A DNA stretch of 55,255 nt from Candidatus Shapirobacteria bacterium (GTDB lineage: Bacteria; Patescibacteriota; Microgenomatia; UBA12405). The DNA lies in assembly GCA_003542615.1 (NCBI GenBank), contig DPKG01000008.1:8038-63292 (forward strand), given 5' to 3'. Positions 8,722-15,676 of this stretch are shown piece by piece. Every line of letters starts with the position of its first letter. Within the stretch, counting starts at the first letter, position 1. The notes under the pieces are model-generated. The model was not told the DNA's origin. It saw nothing but the letters and a program-made list of their open reading frames with translations, and made no database searches. The translations under genes and the position numbers were made by a program.

Positions 8722-9903
8722 ATGTTCAAACAATTCATTGCCCGAATTGGGTTAAAAAAAATATTTATAGTTGCAATCGGCCTGAATTTGGCCTTAATAA
8801 TTATTGGTGTTTTCTATCTTCTTCGTTCATACAATAATATTATTGTTAAACCCAATCAGCCTCTTGCCAATACTAGCTCTACTCCCACCCCTACTCCGAC
8901 CCCAGATCCTCTGGCTCCTTACGCTATCCTTTTATTAGGATATGGAGGCGGTAATCATGAAGGCGGTCTTTTAACCGATTCAATTATTGTCGCCCGGGTT
9001 GAACCAAGAAATCAAAAAATCATTTTAATTTCTATTCCCCGCGATCTCTGGGTACCGCTTCCTTTGGACAAGGACTCTACGACTAATTTTAAAGTCAATG
9101 CTGCCTATGCTATCGGTAGCGATGATCGTCAGTATCCCGACAAAAAAATTGAATTTACCGGACCTGCCGGTGGTGGTCAAATGGCCAAGACAGTAATTAG
9201 TCAGGTTTTAGGATTCAATATAAATTATTTTGTTGCCGTCGACTTTCAGGCATTTATCCGTATTATCGACAATCTTGGAGGTATCAGTGTTAATGTACAA
9301 AAAACTTTTGATGATTTTCTGTATCCTATTGAAGAAAATATCAATGAAACTTGTGGTAAATCTGATGAAGAAATTGCTGCTCTAACTGCCACACTTTCCG
9401 GCCAAAAGTTAGATGAACAGTTTACCTGCCGTTATGAAACGCTTCATTTTGAACGCGGTCTTAATGTCATGGACGGCACAACTGCCCTAAAATTTGCCCG
9501 TTCTCGGCACTCACTTACCGATGGTGGTGATTTCAACCGTACTGCCCGTCAAAAATTAATTATTGATGCCGTCAGGCAAAAAATTATCAATATAAATTTT
9601 ATCCCTAAAATTATTCCTCTTATCCAAACTTTGTCTAGCCATCTTCAAACCGATATTGAAGCCAAAATAATGGAACAATTTATTGCAAAATATTCGCAAC
9701 TTTCACAATACCAGATTAGTTCTCTCGCTCTCACCGATCAAAATGTTTTGGAAAACGGAATTTCTTCAAACGGCCAATATGTTCTTCTTCCCAAAGCCGG
9801 GGAAAACAATTGGACCCAAATTCACCAATTTATTTTGGATCCTACCCTTCTTACTCCGACTCCTACCATCCGCCCATCCCCCAAACCTCTCCCAACAAGC
9901 TAG
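8722..9903 (+). CDS. LytR-CpsA-Psr (LCP) family cell-wall glycopolymer transferase
   Basis: 393 residues. One N-terminal membrane helix (about 12-35), a Pro/Thr-rich linker (TPTPTPTPDP) and an extracellular LCP domain from about 70. Key elements are LLLGYGGGNHEGGLLTDSIIV, ISIPRDLWVPLP (Arg of the pyrophosphate site) and KFARSRHSLTDGGDFNRTARQ (Arg/Asp/Arg set). A further Pro/Thr tail closes the protein. LCP proteins transfer undecaprenyl-pyrophosphate-linked polymers to the cell wall, so the organism probably builds a wall with attached glycopolymers. It is the last core gene before the repeat-bounded accessory island. Confidence 0.9.
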   Translation: MFKQFIARIGLKKIFIVAIGLNLALIIIGVFYLLRSYNNIIVKPNQPLANTSSTPTPTPTPDPLAPYAILLLGYGGGNHEGGLLTDSIIVARVEPRNQKIILISIPRDLWVPLPLDKDSTTNFKVNAAYAIGSDDRQYPDKKIEFTGPAGGGQMAKTVISQVLGFNINYFVAVDFQAFIRIIDNLGGISVNVQKTFDDFLYPIEENINETCGKSDEEIAALTATLSGQKLDEQFTCRYETLHFERGLNVMDGTTALKFARSRHSLTDGGDFNRTARQKLIIDAVRQKIININFIPKIIPLIQTLSSHLQTDIEAKIMEQFIAKYSQLSQYQISSLALTDQNVLENGISSNGQYVLLPKAGENNWTQIHQFILDPTLLTPTPTIRPSPKPLPTS

Positions 9904-9932
9904 CGAAAAACTTTAATACCTCATTTTGTATG

Positions 9933-9955
9933 TCAGTGGAACGATTTTAGAACCA
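9933..9955 (+). repeat. Boundary repeat copy R1
   Basis: First of a family of about 23-bp elements with core CAGTGGAACGATTTTAGAAC followed by C/T-A. This copy lies between the LCP gene and the cupin gene. It is flanked by an inverted repeat TACCTCA (9917-9923) / TGAGGTA (9960-9966), with a second short pair GTAT (9928-9931) / ATAC (9956-9959) inside. Confidence 0.75.
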
Positions 9956-9985
9956 ATACTGAGGTAATTGTAATATAATAACTAC

Positions 9986-10384
9986 ATGGATTCTGAAATA
10001 ATAAAAGAACGAAGCAAACGAATATTGAGTGAACTAAGAAAAAAATATCCTTTGGCCAAAACCTATGACATGAGTCAGATTGGCGAACATTTTGTTTGTG
10101 AAATAGAGCCTGTGGGAGACCATCCGGAATACGACAGAGCAATTGAAGTCATAATAAAAAGCAAACCACACAAGCATCTTAAAATGATTCAAAGATACAA
10201 TATCATCAAAGGAACTTTAGAGTTACACGATGGTGGCAAGACAGTAATTTTAAAAACGGGGGATAAATACACTATAAATCCTGGCAATGTCCATTGGGCT
10301 AAAAGTGAAAACGAATGTTGGGTAGAAATTTATTCAGAGCCTGGCTGGACCAAAGAAGACCACATACCCGTAAATTTAGACTAA
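9986..10384 (+). CDS. Small cupin-domain protein (phosphomannose-isomerase-C-terminal-like)
   Basis: 132 residues. Residues about 60-120 form a single cupin barrel: RYNIIKGTLELHDGGKTVILKTGDKYTINPGNVHWAKS, the layout of the cupin-2 / type II mannose-6-phosphate isomerase C-domain. Only some canonical metal ligands are evident (H110 in VHWAK), so catalysis is uncertain and it may be a sugar-binding or sugar-isomerising protein. It is first in the repeat-bounded island, with repeat R1 upstream and R2 downstream. It has its own TATAAT 6 nt before the ATG (leaderless). Its codon use is G/A-richer than the core genes around it, suggesting recent arrival. Confidence 0.7.
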   Translation: MDSEIIKERSKRILSELRKKYPLAKTYDMSQIGEHFVCEIEPVGDHPEYDRAIEVIIKSKPHKHLKMIQRYNIIKGTLELHDGGKTVILKTGDKYTINPGNVHWAKSENECWVEIYSEPGWTKEDHIPVNLD

Positions 10385-10397
10385 ATTCTGGTGTTAA

Positions 10398-10421
10398 CTC
10401 AGTAAAACGATTTTAGAACTA
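10398..10421 (+). repeat. Boundary repeat copy R2
   Basis: CTCAGTAAAACGATTTTAGAAC plus TA, between the convergent cupin and HIT genes and ending at the HIT stop codon. It matches R1 at most positions. AACTC (10396-10400) can pair with GAGTT (10429-10433), and AGT with ACT inside. Because it lies at the 3' ends of both neighbours, it cannot be a promoter element for either. Confidence 0.7.
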
Positions 10422-10889
10422 TCATTGGGAGTTCTTTATAATTGCTGACTTAATTTTATCGACGATTATTTTGACAGTAATATCATCCACATTAAATTTT
10501 CTCTCCCGGCTATAATGGTGGCCAAATTCTGGATCAGAAAATGTTTGACCATTTAATTCGACGTTATTTTTATACCGAGGACGTAAATGCCAGTGTACAT
10601 GAGGTCTAGGGTCTTCTTCTTGATATGCATCGTTCATTAGGCAAGACCAATTCGACAAAGATGCTCCAAAGGCAGTTTTAACAGAGTCCTCAAGTATCTT
10701 AACCAGTTTAAAAAAATCTAATTGTTCTTGTTGGGTTAACTCGCCCAAAGAAGGTACATGTCTTTTAGCAACAACAACCATTCGACCAAGGCAAGCCTGC
10801 TCGTTATTTAAAAAAACGTTCCAATGGTCACTAGAGGTTACAAAATTTAAGGTATTAGTATCTGGGTGGTCGCAAGCATAACATGACAT
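10422..10889 (-). CDS. HIT-family nucleotide hydrolase/transferase
   Basis: 155 residues. The histidine-triad motif is PHVHWHLRPRY, with His 97, 99 and 101 in the HxHxH pattern. An upstream segment, RMVVVAKRHVPSLGEL, matches the N-terminal part of the HIT fold, and an N-terminal CYAC pair is present. HIT enzymes hydrolyse dinucleoside polyphosphates or nucleoside phosphoramidates using the middle His of the triad. It is the only minus-strand gene of the island and has a matching minus-strand repeat (R6) upstream of its start. A TATAAA lies 8 nt before the ATG on its strand. Confidence 0.85.
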   Translation of the reverse strand: MSCYACDHPDTNTLNFVTSSDHWNVFLNNEQACLGRMVVVAKRHVPSLGELTQQEQLDFFKLVKILEDSVKTAFGASLSNWSCLMNDAYQEEDPRPHVHWHLRPRYKNNVELNGQTFSDPEFGHHYSRERKFNVDDITVKIIVDKIKSAIIKNSQ

Positions 10890-10904
10890 GTTTACATTTT
10901 ATAT

Positions 10905-10928
10905 CAAAGTTCGAATCCATTACTGAGT
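10905..10928 (-). repeat. Boundary repeat copy R6 (minus strand, diverged)
   Basis: Read on the minus strand it begins CTCAGT and ends GATTCGAACTTTG, aligning with R4 (CTCAGT...GATTTTCGAACTAT) except for a 2-nt shortening and a changed centre. It lies just upstream of the HIT gene in the same orientation as that gene. Confidence 0.45.
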
Positions 10929-10932
10929 GGTT

Positions 10933-11003
10933 AATTATATGGATAAAATCCTTGCCTAAACTCAACTGTTAACAGGTTGGACCGATTTTAGAACCATATA
11001 ATT
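10933..11003. repeat. Perfect 10-bp inverted repeat around repeat R3
   Basis: AATTATATGG (10933-10942) and its exact reverse complement CCATATAATT (10994-11003) bracket 51 nt. The right arm begins inside repeat R3 at its conserved CCA. The pair lies in the divergent region between the HIT gene and the gene at 11023. Confidence 0.7.
10973..10996 (+). repeat. Boundary repeat copy R3
   Basis: CAGGTTGGACCGATTTTAGA plus ACCA, upstream of the gene at 11023. It keeps the CGATTTTAGAACCA core of R1 and the TGG/CCA complement around it. Confidence 0.7.
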
Positions 11004-11022
11004 TAAGTTATACTAAAACTAT

Positions 11023-11607
11023 ATGGACAAAGACCCAATAATTAAAATCACCCAAAGAGATGTAAAACAAGATTTATTGAATTGTATCGATTTAGATAAA
11101 AATATCTGGATAAAAGAAGGTTTTCCGATAAACACAGACACAGGCATAGTTGATAGTGAGGTTATGCAAAACCTTTCAGGTCCTCCTTATGTTTTTAAAG
11201 CCGATGTAATGAATTTATTTGATATTCAACATCCCGAAGGAGTCGAATTAAAAAACGTAGGTGTTATTTTTATGCATGGTGGCAGAAGAGAAAACGGAGA
11301 CTGGATGTTTAGTGATATTGAAAACGGCTATCCTGTCGTAGAAACAGTCAAAGCTGTAAACGAATATTTAAAGAAAAAAGGAGAATCACCCGTTGAAGTT
11401 GTCATGGCTTGCAACAAATTTTTGGCGTCAGAAATTACAATAGGAGATTTTGATGCTAACGAAAATATTGTGTACGCAGTCGGAGAAACTGTCGGTTTGA
11501 TGAATGCCGGTATGTCAGAAGATGGAAAAATCCACTTTAATGCTAGAGCAGGAAGCTTTTGGGGGTTGGATAAATTAGCAACCAGTCAACAAATTGAAAT
11601 TCTGTAG
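11023..11607 (+). CDS. Unknown protein, possible caspase-like (clan CD) fold
   Basis: 194 residues, no family recognised with certainty. Two strands end in residues typical of clan CD peptidases: NVGVIFMHGGRREN (His 85 after a hydrophobic strand) and PVEVVMACNKF (Cys 130 after a hydrophobic strand), 45 residues apart, as in caspase/CHAT dyads. There is no signal peptide or membrane helix, so it is cytosolic. TATACT lies 8 nt before the ATG (leaderless) and repeat R3 just upstream. It may be a peptidase or an inactive relative; the fold assignment is my inference from strand-His-Gly and strand-Ala-Cys patterns. Confidence 0.55.
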   Translation: MDKDPIIKITQRDVKQDLLNCIDLDKNIWIKEGFPINTDTGIVDSEVMQNLSGPPYVFKADVMNLFDIQHPEGVELKNVGVIFMHGGRRENGDWMFSDIENGYPVVETVKAVNEYLKKKGESPVEVVMACNKFLASEITIGDFDANENIVYAVGETVGLMNAGMSEDGKIHFNARAGSFWGLDKLATSQQIEIL

Positions 11608-11633
11608 CTCCAATCTAACAAAGTAAGAGTTAA

Positions 11634-11657
11634 CTCAGTGGAACGATTTTCGAACTA
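11634..11657 (+). repeat. Boundary repeat copy R4
   Basis: CTCAGTGGAACGATTTTCGA plus ACTA, between the genes at 11023 and 11694. The palindrome GAGTTAACTC (11628-11637) overlaps its left end and CTATT/AATAG can pair just to its right. Confidence 0.75.
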
Positions 11658-11693
11658 TTTCATAATAGACAAATTAATTGATTATAATATCTC

Positions 11694-12416
11694 ATGATTA
11701 CAAGGATATTTTCTCTATACCAAGATATTGACGACAATTTTAAAGAAAAGTATTCTGCCCAAAAATACGGGGAGGTGCAAAGTCTTAATGCTTTTTCTCA
11801 AGAGTTAAATGAACTTATTAAACTAAAAAACATTATTACAGACAAGTCTGTGATGCTAATAACAATAAAATATCCTTATTCGAATAAATACAAAAAGAAC
11901 TTTGCCATTTTAGCCGAAAACATTGCCAGAATGAATCAACTACCAATAGTATATTCGTTTTATAATCATCCAGTTAATAACCCAGCTTATTTTTATGATA
12001 ATCAGAAACAAACAGACAGAAAAGCCGTGGTTGGCTTGATTTCAAAAAATGATTCAAAAAAATATTTTGGTTACAGTTTTATTGTAGTTGAAGACTCAGT
12101 AATTAGTGGTGCTACCCTCAATGCCTTACGAAGCAGTGTTAATGATATCACTCAGAGTTTATCAGTCTTTTCTATCCTAGATCTAAGAGGAAAAGATGTT
12201 TCTGAAAGAGAATTGAATGAAGCATACTTCGTAAACAAGGGAGTCGGTGGCTTAATTTCCTTACTAAAATTGGCTGACTATGTCCCGACAACACAAATGT
12301 TAAGAACATTGGGTGTACTGGATAAGGAGGAAAAAAGACAAATAATCGATGTTATTCCTAATCCACAAGAACTTGTCGCATCTTACAAAGAATACACTGG
12401 CCAAGATCTGATTTAA
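11694..12416 (+). CDS. Phosphoribosyltransferase-like protein
   Basis: 240 residues. The PRPP-binding signature is GYSFIVVEDSVISGATLNAL, with the acidic pair Glu133-Asp134 after two hydrophobic strands and SGAT in place of TGxT. An N-terminal part (VMLITIKYPYSNKYKKNFAIL) fits the first strand and hood of the fold. Substrate base cannot be told; type I PRTases serve purine/pyrimidine salvage and some sit in defence or conflict operons. It has TATAAT 5 nt before the ATG and is the last gene of the island, ending 24 nt from tRNA-Gln. Confidence 0.75.
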   Translation: MITRIFSLYQDIDDNFKEKYSAQKYGEVQSLNAFSQELNELIKLKNIITDKSVMLITIKYPYSNKYKKNFAILAENIARMNQLPIVYSFYNHPVNNPAYFYDNQKQTDRKAVVGLISKNDSKKYFGYSFIVVEDSVISGATLNALRSSVNDITQSLSVFSILDLRGKDVSERELNEAYFVNKGVGGLISLLKLADYVPTTQMLRTLGVLDKEEKRQIIDVIPNPQELVASYKEYTGQDLI

Positions 12417-12439
12417 GGAAATGTCACCTTTTTTAAAAG

Positions 12440-12510
12440 TTACCCCGCATGGACTCGAACCACGATTCCTACGTTCAGAGCGTAGTGTCCTACCATTAGA
12501 CGACGGGGTA
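12440..12510 (-). tRNA. tRNA-Gln (anticodon CUG)
   Basis: On the minus strand, the 7-bp acceptor stem TACCCCG/CGGGGTA, the D-arm GTCTAATGGTAGGAC, the anticodon stem CTACG/CGTAG with loop CTCTGAA (anticodon CTG), and the T-arm GTGGTTCGAGTCCAT are all present. The discriminator is A and CCA is not encoded. The accessory island lies immediately downstream of its 3' end. Confidence 0.93.
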
Positions 12511-12583
12511 CTGTTAGTCTTCATATTTTATCCCAAAACACCTCAAATTAGCTAATTTAGATAAATTTCGTTAAAATATATAT

Positions 12584-12751
12584 ATGAAAACCATAGACGA
12601 ACTAGTCAACGAACTCAAACTTAATCCAAAACAATCTCAGGTGCTAAAAATATATGTCAGCGACTTGATTGTTGAACTCCTTGAAAGTCTCCGGGATGAA
12701 AACAATAACAACTTCAACGAAACTATCGATGGTCTGAAAAACATCAGCTAA
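12584..12751 (+). CDS. Small acidic hypothetical protein
   Basis: 55 codons: MKTIDELVNELKLNPKQSQV, then a helix-forming stretch ending NETIDGLKNIS. It is predicted to be helical with an Asn/Glu-rich tail; no family is recognised. TAAAAT lies 6 nt before the ATG, matching the local leaderless promoter pattern, and the stop overlaps the end of the convergent metallo-hydrolase gene by 4 bp. Codon use resembles a real gene, but the length leaves some doubt. Confidence 0.5.
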   Translation: MKTIDELVNELKLNPKQSQVLKIYVSDLIVELLESLRDENNNNFNETIDGLKNIS

Positions 12752-13386
12752 TCCTTTAGATAAAAATCTTTTTCCCTGCCGACCGTTGTCTCCTCACCAT
12801 GCCCTGGTAATATTATCGTTTCTTCCGGTAATTTCATGATAGCTTTGATACTTTGGTAAATATCTTTTGTAGAAGAATAACTCAAATCAGTTCTACCTCT
12901 GCTATGGGCAAAAATAGTATCTCCTCCAAACAATAATCCTGCATCCCTAATATAAAAACATACCCCCCCGGGAGTATGTCCGGGAGTTTTAATAACTTCT
13001 ACCGAAATATCGCCCAAACTAATTTTGTCAACCATATCCAAATCAATATCAATTTTGGAAAAATTAGGCACTTTTATTTTTCTGCCCAAAAAATGACTGG
13101 CAGTTTTTTGTTGTCTTTGAAGCAAAAACAAATCTTTTTGGGAACAATAAAAAGGGGATTGGTAAATTAATTTTAAATCCAAAGCTCCCATTATATGATC
13201 AAAATGCCCATGTGTCGCCAATATTCCTACCAAATCCAACCCTCTTGACTGAATTTCTTCCGAAATCCCCACTCCGTCATCCGCCGGATCAATAACCAAG
13301 GCTTTTTTAGTTTTTTCCTCCCAAACCAAATAACAATTTGTCCCCAACTCTCCCAATATAATTTTTGTATATTTTATATCCGTCAT
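12748..13386 (-). CDS. MBL-fold metallo-hydrolase (glyoxalase II-like)
   Basis: 212 residues. The metal-binding set is THGHFDHIMG (HxHxDH at 59-64), TPGHTPGG (His at about 136), GDTIFAHSRGR (Asp) and LPGHGEETT (last His), all in canonical order. Members hydrolyse thioesters such as S-lactoylglutathione or act as general small-molecule hydrolases in the cytosol. At 212 residues it lacks the C-terminal substrate domain of true glyoxalase II, so the substrate is open. It stands alone on the minus strand. Confidence 0.88.
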   Translation of the reverse strand: MTDIKYTKIILGELGTNCYLVWEEKTKKALVIDPADDGVGISEEIQSRGLDLVGILATHGHFDHIMGALDLKLIYQSPFYCSQKDLFLLQRQQKTASHFLGRKIKVPNFSKIDIDLDMVDKISLGDISVEVIKTPGHTPGGVCFYIRDAGLLFGGDTIFAHSRGRTDLSYSSTKDIYQSIKAIMKLPEETIILPGHGEETTVGREKDFYLKD

Positions 13387-13432
13387 TATTTAAAATAATG
13401 TAATCTGTTTCAATAAATTATATAATTCTATT

Positions 13433-14056
13433 ATGAAACTCAGAAAATCTCTCACTTTAATGGCCATTATCTTAATTTCTGGTACGGTTCTTTCATCCTG
13501 TGGCTCAAAACCAGCCACTTTCAGCGACGACGAACTTATAAGCGACATCACTCCTTATGTCGACCAAAACGCCAATCAAAAAATTGACCTGACTAAAGAA
13601 ATAAAATTAGATCAGGAATTTAACATTCAATACAAAACATTTCAGCCAGATGGTATTGGTACTGCCGAATTTAAGGCCATTTCTATGAAACAAATCGCCA
13701 AAGCCGGCGATAATCCCCCTGATGATGGTAAAAAACTTATTTTAGTCGAAATTTCCGTCCGTGGTAAAAGTACCAACAAAGGCCTCCCCTCAACTTTTAA
13801 TCAAATAGGGGATTACCCCTCACCTCAGTTTGTTCTTATTGATAAGGACAAAAACTATTCTGAAGTTGAAACCACCTACTTTTCCGATAGTTATACTCAG
13901 GAAAATAAATTATTTGAACTTTCCAAAATTACTCTAGACCAGGAACAATGGGTCAATACTGCCATTGTTTTTCAAATTGATAAAGATCTCAATCCCGACC
14001 TGGCCTTTAGATTTACCGATTCTTCTGGTAAAATTACTTTCTATGATCTCAAATAA
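13433..14056 (+). CDS. Secreted lipoprotein of unknown function (DUF4352-like)
   Basis: 207 residues. A lipoprotein signal peptide ends in the lipobox LSSC (Cys about 22). The mature part is beta-rich and contains a pattern seen in DUF4352/TRF2-like extracellular domains (KLILVEISVRGKSTNKG, NTAIVFQIDKD..LAFRFTDSSGK). Such lipoproteins sit on the outer face of the cytoplasmic membrane; their ligands are mostly unknown. TATAAT lies 6 nt before the ATG. The stop overlaps the start of the RRM gene by 14 bp, so the two are translated from one mRNA. Confidence 0.72.
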   Translation: MKLRKSLTLMAIILISGTVLSSCGSKPATFSDDELISDITPYVDQNANQKIDLTKEIKLDQEFNIQYKTFQPDGIGTAEFKAISMKQIAKAGDNPPDDGKKLILVEISVRGKSTNKGLPSTFNQIGDYPSPQFVLIDKDKNYSEVETTYFSDSYTQENKLFELSKITLDQEQWVNTAIVFQIDKDLNPDLAFRFTDSSGKITFYDLK

Positions 14057-14573
14057 AATCCTCCAAAAAAGACTTTTTGTTGGTAGTCTCCCCTACAGTT
14101 TTACTGAAGGCGAACTACTTTCACTTTTTATTTCCTTTGGTAAAATTGTTGCCGTTAAAATTATCAAAAATCAATGGGGTAAAAGTCGTGGCATGGGTTA
14201 TGTCGAATTTGAAGATCTTGAGAACGCCAAAAACGCCAAACAGTCCCTCCACAATCATTCTCTGGGTGAAAGAACTATCATTGTTGATTATGCCCAACCC
14301 GACCCTTTTCAAACTCCTGAAGGTCAACAACGTCATCTCCAGGCCCAAACTACCCATAAAAATCCCAGAAGAAATTACAACATTGATGAACCCCGTTCTT
14401 ATGGTCCCAAGCCCAAACCCAAAACCAAACGTACTAATCTGGATTCGGCTGCTTCTCCAAACCACTTAAAAAATCCCAAACACATGCGTCAAAGTTTGTT
14501 TGATTCGCGCAATTATGGTTCCAAGGTTGGCTCAAAATTCGCCAAACGTACCAAAAAAAAGACAGCCAGATAA
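14043..14573 (+). CDS. RRM-domain RNA-binding protein with basic tail
   Basis: 176 residues from ATG 14043; a longer in-frame start at 13965 would lie deep inside the lipoprotein gene and adds no RRM sequence. Residues about 8-85 are one RNA-recognition motif: LFVGSLPY is RNP2 and SRGMGYVEF is RNP1, with the two conserved aromatic positions Phe/Tyr present. Residues 90-176 are a disordered tail rich in Lys, Arg, Pro and Asn. Bacterial single-RRM proteins bind RNA in the cytosol, often in cold response; the long basic tail is unusual for them and could bind ribosomes or RNA nonspecifically. Confidence 0.88.
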   Translation: MISNKILQKRLFVGSLPYSFTEGELLSLFISFGKIVAVKIIKNQWGKSRGMGYVEFEDLENAKNAKQSLHNHSLGERTIIVDYAQPDPFQTPEGQQRHLQAQTTHKNPRRNYNIDEPRSYGPKPKPKTKRTNLDSAASPNHLKNPKHMRQSLFDSRNYGSKVGSKFAKRTKKKTAR

Positions 14574-14576
14574 TTT

Positions 14577-15635
14577 ATGGACTTACGCCAACTCATCAAT
14601 CAACAGCCCGTAATTGGTTTGTCGCCAATGGATGGAATTACCGATGAACCATTTCGCCTAATTCAAACCGAAATTGCCCAACCCGATGTCATTTTTACTG
14701 AATTTGTTTCTGCCGAAGGCATTTCCCGCGGAGGCTTCAAGTTATACGATCAGTTATTATATAAACCACAAGAACGCCCCATTATCGGGCAATTGTTTGG
14801 TAAGGACCCTCAAAGTTTTTATGCCGGGGCAATCATTTTAGCTGAACTGGGTTTTGATGGTATCGATATAAATATGGGTTGTCCCGCCAAAACTGTTACT
14901 GCAAACGGCAGTGGTGCCGCTCTAATCGAAAATCCACAGCTGGCCTCAGAGATAATTAAGTCAGTCGCCAATGGAATAAACGATTGGCATACCGACAAAA
15001 ATGCTCTAAAAAAATTAAAATTAAAATCAAAACTTGATCAAGTTATCCTTCGAAATCAAAAATACAGTCAACTGAAAATTTCCTCAAAAATAAAACCGAC
15101 TTTATCAGTCAAAACCAGACTTGGTATTAATGAATCAATTATAGATCAGTGGATTCCCCATCTCTTAAAACATCCGATTGATTTTTTGACTATTCATGGC
15201 CGTACTCTCAAACAGGGATATGCCGGTCAGGCAGATTGGCAACAAATCGGTCGAGTTGTCCGTCTTGCCAAAGGTAGTGGTATCAAAATTTGGGGAAACG
15301 GTGACGTTCAAAATCGCACTCAAGCTCAAGATTATCTAAAAGAATTTGGCGTTGACGGTATTTTAATTGGCCGCTCTGCCATGGGCAACCCCTGGGTTTT
15401 TTCTGATCATCTACCCACAGTTTCCGAAAAATATCGCTGTCTGCTTTATCACGCCCAAATTTATCAAGCCACATTTCCGCTCAGGCGTTTCGATTCACTA
15501 CGTAAAAATTTTCTTTCTTATGCCGTCGGTTTACCAAATGCCAAACAACTCCGTCAAAAACTAGTCCACATCAACAATATTTCTGATATTATCGACATCG
15601 AAACTGATTTTTTATCTTCAACTGACTCTCAATAA
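14577..15635 (+). CDS. dus: tRNA-dihydrouridine synthase
   Basis: 352 residues. The FMN TIM-barrel shows GLSPMDGITDEPFR (loop 1), QLFGKDPQSF, DINMGCPAKTV (catalytic Cys), KTRLGIN, LTIHGRTLKQGYAGQADW and GNGDVQN..GVDGILIGRSAMGNPW (phosphate site). It reduces uridines in the D-loop of tRNA with NADPH. An insert at about residues 135-178, rich in Lys and lacking hydrophobic pattern, separates the catalytic loop from the next strand. It begins 3 nt after the RRM gene, so the two RNA-related genes are coupled. Confidence 0.92.
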   Translation: MDLRQLINQQPVIGLSPMDGITDEPFRLIQTEIAQPDVIFTEFVSAEGISRGGFKLYDQLLYKPQERPIIGQLFGKDPQSFYAGAIILAELGFDGIDINMGCPAKTVTANGSGAALIENPQLASEIIKSVANGINDWHTDKNALKKLKLKSKLDQVILRNQKYSQLKISSKIKPTLSVKTRLGINESIIDQWIPHLLKHPIDFLTIHGRTLKQGYAGQADWQQIGRVVRLAKGSGIKIWGNGDVQNRTQAQDYLKEFGVDGILIGRSAMGNPWVFSDHLPTVSEKYRCLLYHAQIYQATFPLRRFDSLRKNFLSYAVGLPNAKQLRQKLVHINNISDIIDIETDFLSSTDSQ

Positions 15636-15639
15636 AGCC

Positions 15640-15668
15640 TTGTAATTCCCGCTTTGACTGCCTATATT
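15640..15668 (+). promoter_or_regulatory. Promoter of the 15677 gene
   Basis: TTGTAA (15640-15645), a 17-nt spacer and TATATT (15663-15668), then 8 nt to the ATG. It would drive the coiled-coil gene and the abutting thioredoxin gene. Confidence 0.5.
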
Positions 15669-15676
15669 TAAAAGGT

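Noticed and set aside
10905..10920. GTTCGAATCC in R6 looks like a tRNA T-arm
   Set aside because: Flanking bases do not form the 5-bp T stem and there is no D-arm, anticodon arm or acceptor stem nearby.
9933..11657. Integron gene-cassette array with attC sites
   Set aside because: The repeat has a conserved centre and variable arms, the opposite of attC, and no GTTRRRY core pairs or integrase are visible. A different cassette mechanism remains possible.
11634..11657. Vector contamination, since CTCAGTGGAACGA also occurs near the pBR322/pUC origin
   Set aside because: The match is only 13 nt; other copies of the same repeat diverge at these positions and flanks are unlike any vector.
12440..12510. 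att-type duplication of the tRNA-Gln or tRNA-Glu 3' end at the far island edge
   Set aside because: I compared the 3' ends by eye with 9900-9960 and 30568-30760 and found no direct repeat.
13965..14042. Longer N-terminus for the RRM gene
   Set aside because: It overlaps the lipoprotein gene deeply and adds sequence not seen in RRM proteins; ATG 14043 fits better.
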